64,000 bases of DNA from assembly GCF_000759025.1 (NCBI RefSeq), contig NZ_JPOS01000090.1, forward strand, positions 310,001 through 374,000, given 5' to 3'. This document shows positions 17,448-25,992 of the stretch, in pieces. Origin of the DNA: Phaeodactylibacter xiamenensis (lineage in GTDB: Bacteria; Bacteroidota; Bacteroidia; Chitinophagales; Saprospiraceae). A program made the position numbers and the translations under genes. The notes beneath the pieces are model-generated. The model searched no databases and had not been told where the DNA came from. It saw only the letters and a program-made list of their open reading frames with translations. Every line of letters begins with the position of its first letter. Within the stretch, counting starts at the first letter, position 1.

Positions 17448-18389
17448 TTGATCATGGACGCAGAAAATTGGACTACAGAACAGATTGAAGCTTACCTCCG
17501 TCAGGCGCTGCCTGCCCCGGAACAGGCGAAGCTCAAAGCCGACCTGGAGCAGGACGAACAGCTGCGTGCTGAAGTGGCTGCTTACCAACGGGTGCTGGAA
17601 GGGCTGGACGCCCTGCAGGAAGAAAACTTCCGGGCCCAACTGGACAACTGGTCGGCAGAAACGGCTGCCAATGACCAAACAGAACTTATTACCTGGTACC
17701 TGGAGGGGCAGCTGAAGCCTGAGGGACAACAAATGGTGGAGGCCCGAATGGCGGCAGACCCGGCTTTCCGGGAAGAGGTAATGGCTTATCAGCAGCTTAT
17801 TGGCGGCATGGAGGCGGCGCAGGATGAGGATTTCCGCAACAAATTGGAGGATTGGGAGGCTGGAATGGCTCAGCAGGCAGATTCCGGGAACACACTGAAG
17901 GTCGTCAGCCGCCGGCCCGTGTGGCAGTATGCAGCGGCGGCGGTCGGAGCATTGCTCATCGCGCTCTCCACCTTCAGCCTTTACCTGAAGGTCAACTACA
18001 GCGGGCCCGCACTAAGCTGTGCTTACTATGAGTCGCCCATTTCCGAGCGCACGATGGGCGAAGAAAATGCCGAAAGCACACCCCTGCAAGAAAGAATGGA
18101 CTTTGCGCACCGCCAACTGATTGGGAAGGAATACAACGCCGCATTTATGGCATTTGACAGTCTGATGCGGGAAATCCCCCGCTCTAACCTGGATGATTTT
18201 AACAAAACCCTGCTGCTGGAACAAGCGGGCTGGAACCGCCTCCTCGCTGCCACAGCTATGGACAACCCGCCCATTGATGTCATTGCGGAGGCATGGCGGA
18301 TTCGTACAACACCCGGCCATGAGTACGCGGATAAAGCAGAACGATTGCTGGAGGATTTGGAGTCTACATGGTACAGGTGGGCGAATTAG
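17448..18389 (+). CDS. One-pass membrane protein with duplicated N-terminal module, likely anti-sigma
   Basis: The 313-residue protein carries two copies of a helical module at about 1-68 and 74-139, sharing the pattern L-x-x-D-x-x-hR-x-EV-x-A/M-YQ, then G-x-x-A-x-Q-x-E/D-x-FR-x-x-L-x-x-W. A transmembrane helix follows at about 163-184 (AAAAVGALLIALSTFSLYL), then a TPR-like periplasmic part (about 205-313). Gene order after an ECF sigma factor and topology (cytoplasmic helices, one TM) suggest an anti-sigma factor, although no zinc-binding HxxxCxxC motif is seen. It ends 3 bp from the convergent CHAT gene stop. Confidence 0.7.
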   Translation: MIMDAENWTTEQIEAYLRQALPAPEQAKLKADLEQDEQLRAEVAAYQRVLEGLDALQEENFRAQLDNWSAETAANDQTELITWYLEGQLKPEGQQMVEARMAADPAFREEVMAYQQLIGGMEAAQDEDFRNKLEDWEAGMAQQADSGNTLKVVSRRPVWQYAAAAVGALLIALSTFSLYLKVNYSGPALSCAYYESPISERTMGEENAESTPLQERMDFAHRQLIGKEYNAAFMAFDSLMREIPRSNLDDFNKTLLLEQAGWNRLLAATAMDNPPIDVIAEAWRIRTTPGHEYADKAERLLEDLESTWYRWAN

Positions 18390-18392
18390 TGG

Positions 18393-21266
18393 TTACAGCT
18401 GAAAACGCCAGTACACCACGCCCAGCAGCAGGCTACTAACCACCACACTCCACAACAGCAGGCGGGAGCCCCCACCGGAAGCAGGCAGCTTCCCCGGTTT
18501 GCCCACCGCATGAAAAGCCGCCCAGTAAACCGGGTGCGCCCCTAATTTACCACCGGAAGCCACCTGCTCCAACTTTGCTGAGCGCAGTGCTGCTGAGCGG
18601 GCCTGACCGGCACTCAGCCCGGCATAAAAGGTTTCCATCACATGGGAGCTTTCATCGTCGTTGATGGACCACAGAGAAGAGATCACACTGTTGGCACCAG
18701 CCGCCAGGAAACTCCGCGCCAGGTTGATAACGCCTTCCCCATCGTACCATTGGCCCACAAAGGTCTCGCACCCATTCAGCACGACCATTTCAGCCTGAAG
18801 GGGCAGCAGGTAAATGTCTTTCACAAAAAGGGAATCATAGCCGCCCTTCCCATCTGCAAAAACGATGAAGGAAAAATTGCCCGTTTCCGTATTGGCTTGT
18901 GCATGGGTGGAAAAGTGCAGCACACCGGCCTCTCCTGCCACAGCCTGCAATTTCGCCCGCGTCGCATCCGGCCCTAAGAATGCCCGCCCTCTGAACAAGC
19001 CGGCTACCGCTGCGGCCTGCGGCTGATTGTAGGCTAGTGCGCCGAACCCGCCCCGGCCGTCAAAATCCGGTGCGAAAGCCGCAAGCCCCTTTCCCTTCAC
19101 CGCACGCTGCTGCACGGTACGCTGGAAAGTCGCAGCGTAAGCATAGCTGATTTCGTATCGGTTGATCAGGTAAGGCATCTCAGGGAAATTGCAATGCCCG
19201 GCCGGCTCGGTCAAAAGCGCATCAAAGGGCAAAAGCCCCAGCACCCCGCCCGGCACGATGATCAACTGCTCCGGCAGTTCCAACTGCGCTTCAAGCGGTG
19301 CTATCAATACCTCATACAATTCGTGGCCCACCTGCCGATATACTTCACAGAGCGCCTGCCGGTCAGCGCTGCCAAACTGGAATGCCTCAATCGCAGACCG
19401 CCAGGTGCTTACTTGCTCCGTCAGCGGATAAGAGACATCCAGAGGAATGACTTCCAACTGATCTTGGGTAACCACAAAAGCACAGCTCAGGCTGCTACCG
19501 GTGAAGTACTCCACCAGCGCCTGCCCTGATTGCAGCAAATCCTGCTGTATCTCCGCCAGGCTAGCCACCTCCAGGTCGTACTTGCGCTGGTAGTAATCCG
19601 GGTAATGCTGTTCCAGGCTATCGATCCAGGCGGCATAAGCCTGCCGGTGCCCGAATAACGCCGCTTCGGCTTCCTCCATTGAGCCAGCATTGACTTCCTC
19701 CAATTGCAGGCGGAACCACTTTTCTTCAACATCAGCCAGGGCTTGCTGAAGCGCCCGCTCTCTCTGCAGGACTGCAGCGGGCAGGTCAGCCTGTCTTTCG
19801 GCAGTGGCTTTTTGCATGGCTTCCCGCAACAGCAGGCTTTTACTTTGCTCGGCAAGCTCAAACGCTGCTTCCTTGTAGCCCGGCTGACGGGTCTGTGCCC
19901 AAAGTTCCAAAGCGGCACGGACACCAAGCTCCGTCCGCGCCCGGATGCCCTGCACACTCGACAGCTTGGCCGATTCGCCCTGATAGCGGCGGCGCAGCAT
20001 TTGCTCGACTTCAAAAATCAGGTTGCAGGCTTGCAGCACAGGCTCCAGTTTCTCCTGCCCGCCCTCCTGTTCGTACCATGCCCACAGGCTATTGGCCCAG
20101 CCGGTCAGGGCTTCCGAAAAGGTATTTTCGGCATAGAGCAACTCCAGTGCAGGCAATTCCTGCCAGTGATGGAAACGGTAGCCGGGCAGCAGGGCTTCTA
20201 TAGCCGATTGGTGGCACTTTGCGGCTGTCTGATAAGCCCCTTTTTGCCGCAGCATCTCGCCTTTGTCTACCAGCAGTTTCCCCAGGGAGCGTCGGTAGCT
20301 GACCTCGCCGGAGGTGCGCAGGATGGCTTCGCCTTCGGCAAAATCCTGCGCGGAGGCTGCCCATCGCTGGAGTGCTGCATTAATGCTGCCCCGGACATTC
20401 CAGAGGGAGCCCTCCCACTCGCGAAGGTAAGCAGGTGGCACCTGTTCCACTTTCGGCAAATGGGCAAACGCAGCGTCAATAGCGTGCAGTGCCGCTTCGT
20501 GCCGGCCCAACACCCCAAGCACTCTTGCCCGTGCGCTATGCAGGAGCACCAGGTCTTTGGCCGAAAGGTTTTCCAGATTCAGGGCTGCTTCAATATGCCC
20601 CAAGGCAGCATCCGGCTCCCCTGCCAATTCCTCCGCGATAGCCAGGTCATTCAGGACTTTGGCCTGAGCAGCAACACGGCCGGTATCTTTAAAAAAACGG
20701 TAAGCCGTACGAAGCAGCCCGATGGCCGTCTGAAAATCACCGAAGCGACTGTACAGGTTGGCTAAGGGCCGATAGATGTAGTTGACCGTGTAGTAGTCTT
20801 CTTCTTCAAAATGACGCTGGAAAAGCCGGCTGGCCGTTTCGTATTGCACGAGGGCGTTTTGATAATCGTCCTGATAGTGCAAATGTATATATCCCAGGTT
20901 GACATGCAGCCAGATTAAGGCATCCCACTCCTCAGGGGTATCCGGTGAGCGGCCGAAATCCTTTTTTAGCCCTTGTTGCATCACCTGTACCGACTGTTGC
21001 ACAGCATCTGCCCAGTCACTTTGCCGCAGAGCCTTGCCTGCTTCCTTGTACAATTTCAGCCAGCCTTCCAGGTCGTCAGTAATTTGGAAAGCCGCTCCGG
21101 CATTCTCCAGCATTGCGAAAAAACAATCCCGGTCTTGCTCATCGATAGCGGCGATAGCCTGTGCCTGGTAAACTTGCCCAAGGGAATCCAGGCCAACGGA
21201 TGCATGGGCCGATAGAAAAGGCAGTAGGGCGAAACAAAGCAGCAGCCCCTGAATCGTAGTTTTCAT
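18393..21266 (-). CDS. TPR-CHAT caspase-like protease with C-terminal membrane anchor
   Basis: The 957-residue protein has a signal peptide (about 1-23), tetratricopeptide helices over about 80-400, a long coiled region (about 440-560), and a CHAT protease domain at about 640-915. Likely catalytic residues are His788 (LHFSTHAQ) and Cys833 (LNGCETFVGQWYDGEG). A single TM helix closes the protein (about 931-950). In the CHAT family (separase/caspase clan CD) such proteins cleave partner proteins upon TPR-sensed activation. The signal peptide places the protease outside the cytoplasm. Its convergent neighbours are an ECF sigma factor and its probable partner. Confidence 0.9.
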   Translation of the reverse strand: MKTTIQGLLLCFALLPFLSAHASVGLDSLGQVYQAQAIAAIDEQDRDCFFAMLENAGAAFQITDDLEGWLKLYKEAGKALRQSDWADAVQQSVQVMQQGLKKDFGRSPDTPEEWDALIWLHVNLGYIHLHYQDDYQNALVQYETASRLFQRHFEEEDYYTVNYIYRPLANLYSRFGDFQTAIGLLRTAYRFFKDTGRVAAQAKVLNDLAIAEELAGEPDAALGHIEAALNLENLSAKDLVLLHSARARVLGVLGRHEAALHAIDAAFAHLPKVEQVPPAYLREWEGSLWNVRGSINAALQRWAASAQDFAEGEAILRTSGEVSYRRSLGKLLVDKGEMLRQKGAYQTAAKCHQSAIEALLPGYRFHHWQELPALELLYAENTFSEALTGWANSLWAWYEQEGGQEKLEPVLQACNLIFEVEQMLRRRYQGESAKLSSVQGIRARTELGVRAALELWAQTRQPGYKEAAFELAEQSKSLLLREAMQKATAERQADLPAAVLQRERALQQALADVEEKWFRLQLEEVNAGSMEEAEAALFGHRQAYAAWIDSLEQHYPDYYQRKYDLEVASLAEIQQDLLQSGQALVEYFTGSSLSCAFVVTQDQLEVIPLDVSYPLTEQVSTWRSAIEAFQFGSADRQALCEVYRQVGHELYEVLIAPLEAQLELPEQLIIVPGGVLGLLPFDALLTEPAGHCNFPEMPYLINRYEISYAYAATFQRTVQQRAVKGKGLAAFAPDFDGRGGFGALAYNQPQAAAVAGLFRGRAFLGPDATRAKLQAVAGEAGVLHFSTHAQANTETGNFSFIVFADGKGGYDSLFVKDIYLLPLQAEMVVLNGCETFVGQWYDGEGVINLARSFLAAGANSVISSLWSINDDESSHVMETFYAGLSAGQARSAALRSAKLEQVASGGKLGAHPVYWAAFHAVGKPGKLPASGGGSRLLLWSVVVSSLLLGVVYWRFQL

Positions 21267-21303
21267 AAGGAGGAGGGTTGTGCGAAAAACTTAAGAAAAT
21301 GGG

Positions 21304-23034
21304 TTACCCCAGCCAGTCATCGCTGTAGAACGCCAGTAAAATGGCGCCAATGACAACTACCAGAAGCAGCAAAAACAGCCACAGTGGCATACCCAGCACC
21401 GTGATACCTTCTGCCATTTTCACCTCACAAATAGTACAGCTAAGCGCCAGGTCATTGGCAGCGATACCTGCCTCGTCAATCAGGGTAACGGTGCCCCGCG
21501 GAGTGCACACTTCACTATTGTAGGTGTCGGGGGGCGCATTTTCATCCCTGAAGGCTATGCAAGCCTGTGTAGGAGGCAGCGTGCCAATATCGGTGCCCGA
21601 ACGGGTATAGGCCAGAAAGGAAAAGTAGCCGGAACGTGCAGCCAGGCTTTTGTGCTCACTCGTGCCTGCAAGCCTTAGCTTGGGAAAAGTGACTGTCAGC
21701 GTATTGGCAGCAGTGTCTTTCTCAATATCAAAAGTTTCAATACCCGGCGCTACAGAAAACAGTTCCTGATCGGAAATGCTGGCCACATCCACAGCAGCAG
21801 GCAGCGGTATGCGCACTTTTACCGCACCGGTTGCCCCGGCTCCTTCATTCTCAAAGGCGACCTTGATCAGCAGTTTTTGCCCGGCAAGGCTCGTATCCGG
21901 GCAGGCGCACGCCCAAAGCTCAATGAGGTTCGGATCATAGGACCTGCGGACGCTCTGCATGGCGCTCGTGTAAGCTGCCGGCTGCAACTCCCCAAGTGTC
22001 AACGTACCCGATGGGTCTCCTAAAGTGGCAAGTGGTATGCCTTGCTCCAACAGGGCAGACAGGTTAAGTTTGCTTACCCCTTCCGCTTCTTCAGCACTCA
22101 GCTGAGGAAAGCTGAAGTTGCCGGGTTCCAGCAACAGCACTGCAGCGTAGCTGGCCGCACCGGAACCACCTTCCGGAATAGAGTCATAATGTACATTCCG
22201 GTTGAAGACAGGCAGGAAGAAGTGTTGCTCCTGACCGGGCTGAAGACCGGATACCCGAAAGACCTGAAGGGCCCGATAGGTATTCCCGGAACTGGTACCT
22301 GACAGGTCTACGGCATCATAAGCACCTAACCTGAGTGTATTAGGCAGGCCGGAAATTTCAGAACTTTGTTCAATAAAGGCATCGATTTCTGATTTTGAGA
22401 ACTCCAGCTTCTCAATGACACCGACTCCTTTCTTTTTCAGGCGCCGGGCGGTTTCAACGGTGAGTTTGCTTTCGTGGAAAAGCAATAGATACCCATTATA
22501 TGGCGCTGCTGCGGACACAACGCCGTTGCTGTCATTTTTCACAGAGACGGTCAGCACCGTTCGGCCATCGGGTGTTAGTGCCGGATGATCAGGGGTGATC
22601 GCGATAAGCGCCGTATCGGGAACCGCTTTGGTTTTGTCCGGGGTGGCCGCTGCAACCGTTGGCCCGGTCCCAGACACAATTTTTGGGGGCGGGTCACCAT
22701 CTTCATCACTGTATATGGCTTTGGAGAAGACCACCGCTTCCGCCGTAGCGCCGCCAAGGATGGCGCCATCAAAGCCATGAGACTGCTGGAATACCGTATT
22801 AGCTTCATCAGCAGTGTAAAACTGGCCATCGTTAAAAATCAGGAAAAGCTGCCGGTATGGCTGGGGCACATCGGTCCCTTCGAGTGGGGACAGAGGGGCA
22901 AGATTGAGGGTAAGAACAGCTGGGGCGTCAGCGTCCTTTAGGTTACCGGTAATTTGGGCAATCGTTGTCCCTTCAAATAGGAATAGGAAAGAGCCTACCC
23001 AACCCAGGGTAAGGAGGAAAGATTTCAAGTTCAT
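21304..23034 (-). CDS. Secreted tail-anchored protein of unknown function next to CHAT protease
   Basis: The 576-residue protein has a signal peptide (about 1-26), an N-terminal region poor in motifs, a beta-sandwich-like stretch at about 380-470 (IKVAFENEGAGATGAVKVRI, DUF11-like style), a cysteine pair in LSCTIC near 535, and a C-terminal TM helix (LWLFLLLLVVVIGAILLAFY) with a 6-residue tail. It lies upstream of the CHAT gene by 37 bp in the same direction, so the two are probably co-transcribed. It may be a partner or substrate of the CHAT protein; that is inference from position and shared topology. Confidence 0.75.
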   Translation of the reverse strand: MNLKSFLLTLGWVGSFLFLFEGTTIAQITGNLKDADAPAVLTLNLAPLSPLEGTDVPQPYRQLFLIFNDGQFYTADEANTVFQQSHGFDGAILGGATAEAVVFSKAIYSDEDGDPPPKIVSGTGPTVAAATPDKTKAVPDTALIAITPDHPALTPDGRTVLTVSVKNDSNGVVSAAAPYNGYLLLFHESKLTVETARRLKKKGVGVIEKLEFSKSEIDAFIEQSSEISGLPNTLRLGAYDAVDLSGTSSGNTYRALQVFRVSGLQPGQEQHFFLPVFNRNVHYDSIPEGGSGAASYAAVLLLEPGNFSFPQLSAEEAEGVSKLNLSALLEQGIPLATLGDPSGTLTLGELQPAAYTSAMQSVRRSYDPNLIELWACACPDTSLAGQKLLIKVAFENEGAGATGAVKVRIPLPAAVDVASISDQELFSVAPGIETFDIEKDTAANTLTVTFPKLRLAGTSEHKSLAARSGYFSFLAYTRSGTDIGTLPPTQACIAFRDENAPPDTYNSEVCTPRGTVTLIDEAGIAANDLALSCTICEVKMAEGITVLGMPLWLFLLLLVVVIGAILLAFYSDDWLG

Positions 23035-23157
23035 AGTTGCTCGTGGTTTTTAGGTGCCGGCAATTGCCGGGGTCTACATGTTCTGCAAGGAGCATTTTTG
23101 GTAAAGCTTTTTGGCTTACACCAAAGCCTCCTGCCTCTAAAATACAACTTTTTCAGG

Positions 23158-23221
23158 ACCATCGGGCAGGCACACCGTTTGTCCCTCCGATATAACGACG
23201 GCCTTTGTCCCGATGGTTTTT
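23158..23221 (+). terminator. Long structured hairpin followed by T run, orphan
   Basis: ACCATCGGG (23158-23166) pairs with CCCGATGGT (23209-23217) and T residues follow. A second inner pairing (AGGC with GCCT) lies inside the 42-nt loop. No + strand gene precedes it, so it may end a small RNA or be a regulatory structure. Confidence 0.4.
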
Positions 23222-23646
23222 CATTTGGTTTTTTAGTTGCTGTCAAAAAAAAGAACTGGGCAGTGGTTTAACCCCTACCCAGCCCGGAATAATAGCAACT
23301 ATCTACTTATCTCCAATTAGGTTGTGCCCACCGTTGTGGACGCGCCCTTCTGAAAATAAAACACCCTAAATTCTTCAGCTGCCTGATTCGGCAGTTATAT
23401 CTTGTTCATAGCTTTTTTCAGGTTCTCACCCGAACTCCGGAGAGCGGAGCCGACTGCCCCGGAGGACAATACGGCTTCACATTTGCTCTACGAAAATTTT
23501 CTCATAGTAAGTTTCTAACCTTAGTAGTGCCCGGTGTTTCAAATAACGTTGTTGACTAATTACATTTACAAATGTAGGGGGATTGATCCCGCCGCTCAAA
23601 CCACCAACCCCACCCACTTTAAACTTCTAATCACTCAAAAAACGTT

Positions 23647-23654
23647 TATATTTG
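23647..23654 (+). promoter_or_regulatory. -7 box upstream of the 501-residue protein gene
   Basis: TATATTTG matches TAnnTTTG. It implies a leader of about 185 nt before the ATG at 23844. No TTG is seen at the -33 spacing. Confidence 0.4.
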
Positions 23655-23843
23655 TACTCGAAGAGGCTTCCTTCCTCTTCAAGATACTGTTTTTCAATTC
23701 CTTACAGCTCAACAACACTCTAAATCAGATTAAATTCCTAAGCTCCTCAAAAAAACTTGAATTATTTTAAAAAAATGCACAAAAAGCCACTAAACGGTAG
23801 TTTAAACCCAATAAACGGTATAAAATAACTATTAACCGGCACC

Positions 23844-25349
23844 ATGAAGCATCAAAATGACCTGTTCGACCTCATACAATCCATGTCGAAATCCGAAAAG
23901 CGCTATTTTTCACTGGATGCAAAGAAAAGCGGGCGCAGCAGTAGCCGCTACCTGGACCTTTTTAAGGCCATCAACCGGATGGAAGCCTATGAGGAAGAGA
24001 AGCTACAGCAAAAATTTGGCAACAGCCTGCCCACCGATAAGCACTACCTGTATAACGCGATCCTGAAAAGCATGCGGGACTATAACAGCTCCAAATCCAA
24101 AGCCGCCCGGATCAAGGAAATGCTGCTCGACGCTAAATACCTTTATAAAAGAGGGCTATACCACCAGAGCGAGGAGCGGCTGGGGCAAGCCAAAGCTTTG
24201 GCCAGGGACCTGGACGATCAGCTGGCGCTTCTGGAGATCAGCCGGGAGCAGCTGAATTATGTCTGGACAATGAAGCAGGGCGACTACGGTTCGCAAATTG
24301 AAGATCTGCTGGCAGACAAAGATGAGTACATACACCATATTAATGAGGAGCTTCGCTACCTTTCCCTGGCTTATAAGATACAGGTAGCCAAAGAGCAGCG
24401 TCAGGCGACCGACCGTAAGGCCAGCAGCGCTGCTTATGCGGAACAGCTGCAGGCACAATCTGCGCCCCTGCCTTCTACAGCGCATGCGCAACGCCGGTTT
24501 TTGCAAAGCCATGCTCTGCTTAATGACCTGATTGGCGATGTGGAACAAGCCAATACCTACTACGCTAAGATGGTGGAATGGTGGGATGAGTACCCACATA
24601 TCAAAGACGAGGAATACAACCGCTATCTGGCCGATGCCTTCAACCTGCTGCATGCCTCCTACAGCCAGAAAAAGTATGATCAGTTTGAACAGTTGCTGAC
24701 CAAAATACAGCAGGAGGAAGCGGGCAGCTACCACGATCAGGTGCTGGTTTTCAAACAACTGACCAACTACCAGCTGCTTTATCACATCAACCTCGGGATT
24801 GAAGAGGGGTACGAGCGCTTACTGCAACGGGTAGAAGAAGGCATCACCACTTACAAATTGAATCCGGTAAGCCAGCTGATTATCGCCTTCAACGTTACGG
24901 TACTTTTGCTCATCCTGGAGCAGCATCAGGAATGCCGGACATGGGCGGACAAAGTATTGCAACACTATAACCGGAAGGTGGAAAGCGAGCAGTTTCGCCT
25001 GGCCACCCTGCTCATCCGCCTCATGGCCACTTATGCTCTGGATGAAATTGACGAGTTTGATTCCGGACTGCGAGCCCTTCAGCGCAGCATACGGCAGCAG
25101 AAGACTGAAACGCCTACCCGCTTTTTCAGAGCCTGCGCTAAGTACTTAAGGAAACTGTACGATCAGCCTTCCGGTAGCCGGAGGAGCACTTTGGAGGAAT
25201 TTTCCAGCCTGCTCGGGCAGTACAAAACGGATCCGCCTGAGCGTATCCCCCTCGGACTGGATGATCTGGTGCTGAACTGGCTGGAAAGCAGAATACAAAA
25301 TCGCCCCCTCAAAATGGTACTTAGAACAAAAACAAAGACTCAGCACTAA
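23844..25349 (+). CDS. Conserved-type helical-repeat protein, function unknown
   Basis: The 501-residue protein has no signal peptide or TM segment. It is almost entirely helical with TPR-like helix pairs (LYKRGLYHQSEERLGQAKAL, QANTYYAKMVEWWDEYP) and starts MKHQNDLFDLIQSMSKSEKR, which I recognise only as the opening of unnamed Bacteroidota cytoplasmic proteins. It is probably a scaffold-type solenoid. It overlaps the stop of the convergent gene at 25346 by 4 bp. Confidence 0.75.
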   Translation: MKHQNDLFDLIQSMSKSEKRYFSLDAKKSGRSSSRYLDLFKAINRMEAYEEEKLQQKFGNSLPTDKHYLYNAILKSMRDYNSSKSKAARIKEMLLDAKYLYKRGLYHQSEERLGQAKALARDLDDQLALLEISREQLNYVWTMKQGDYGSQIEDLLADKDEYIHHINEELRYLSLAYKIQVAKEQRQATDRKASSAAYAEQLQAQSAPLPSTAHAQRRFLQSHALLNDLIGDVEQANTYYAKMVEWWDEYPHIKDEEYNRYLADAFNLLHASYSQKKYDQFEQLLTKIQQEEAGSYHDQVLVFKQLTNYQLLYHINLGIEEGYERLLQRVEEGITTYKLNPVSQLIIAFNVTVLLLILEQHQECRTWADKVLQHYNRKVESEQFRLATLLIRLMATYALDEIDEFDSGLRALQRSIRQQKTETPTRFFRACAKYLRKLYDQPSGSRRSTLEEFSSLLGQYKTDPPERIPLGLDDLVLNWLESRIQNRPLKMVLRTKTKTQH

Positions 25350-25903
25350 CGATCCGGTGAATCCGTATCTGCCAAAATCATGCTTTTAACGACGATCGAA
25401 TTGCCTTTGCGCTGAATGTTGAGCACCCGGCCGTCCAACTCAAAAAATACCAGTTCCGGCTTATAGTCATATTCAGCATTATTGCTGCGGACCTCTACCT
25501 CTGTGGCGCCAATAAAAGACAGCACCCGCCGCCGCCGGTGGTAAGCCGCCGACCAAACTGTTTTTTCAGTTGAAAGCTTCACCTCCGTTTTGGACCGGCT
25601 GAAGCCAATCTGCCGGCCATCTTCCAGTTCGATGCGCTCTGGTGAAGCCGGGGCCTCAAAATCGGTAGCTACCGTGAGCTGCCCCTTGAGCACGCCAATG
25701 AGGATGCCCTTTTTATTGTCTAGAGAGAAAGGAATAGCCCGGTCATTATCGATCAGATAAAGGGTGTCCATCTCTGTAGAGAAGGTAATGTTGTTGATCA
25801 TGGTGTAGACGTTTTGCTTGATGATCTTTAAGGTTCCCGGCCCGTTAGATGGTCCAAAAAGCAGCTGAGACAGCCAATTGAAAAAACGACGGAGGGGTTC
25901 CAT
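25346..25903 (-). CDS. Hypothetical beta-rich protein
   Basis: The 185-residue protein lacks a signal peptide. An amphipathic N-terminal helix (MEPLRRFFNWLSQLLFG) precedes a mainly beta region with many basic residues (AAYHRRRRVLSFIGATEVEV). No family recognised. A -7 box (25926-25933) right after the terminator of the preceding gene indicates its own transcription. It overlaps the convergent gene by 4 bp at the 3' end. Confidence 0.65.
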   Translation of the reverse strand: MEPLRRFFNWLSQLLFGPSNGPGTLKIIKQNVYTMINNITFSTEMDTLYLIDNDRAIPFSLDNKKGILIGVLKGQLTVATDFEAPASPERIELEDGRQIGFSRSKTEVKLSTEKTVWSAAYHRRRRVLSFIGATEVEVRSNNAEYDYKPELVFFELDGRVLNIQRKGNSIVVKSMILADTDSPDR

Positions 25904-25925
25904 AGTATGTAAAGTAAGTCTTTGC

Positions 25926-25933
25926 CAAAATTA
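25926..25933 (-). promoter_or_regulatory. -7 box of the 185-residue protein gene
   Basis: TAATTTTG on the minus strand matches TAnnTTTG and lies 22 nt before the ATG at 25903. It directly follows the terminator of the upstream gene. Confidence 0.45.
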
Positions 25934-25935
25934 AC

Positions 25936-25966
25936 AAAAAAGCCCTTCGCGGGAAAGCAAAGGGCT
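25936..25966 (-). terminator. Terminator of the 464-residue protein gene
   Basis: On the minus strand AGCCCTT (25966-25960) pairs with AAGGGCT (25947-25941) and a run of T follows (25940-25936). It is 27 bp past the stop at 25993. Confidence 0.75.
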
Positions 25967-25992
25967 GTAGAGTTCTATTGGTATTTTGCGTG

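Larger units (their letters stand above)
23035..23843. other. 809-bp non-coding region between divergent genes
   Basis: No gene is convincing here; the open frames at 23031-23246 (-) and 23534-23770 (+) lack gene-like composition. It contains a long hairpin with a T run (23158-23221, + strand) and a -7 box (23647-23654) for the gene at 23844. The last 150 bp are strongly A/T-rich, as expected for a leader. Confidence 0.6.

Noticed and set aside
19704-20765. 353-residue + strand frame within the CHAT gene
   Set aside because: Antisense to the TPR region; no plausible protein features.
23031-23246. 71-residue minus-strand ORF before the tail-anchored protein
   Set aside because: Lies over the gene start and the hairpin; composition unlike a protein.
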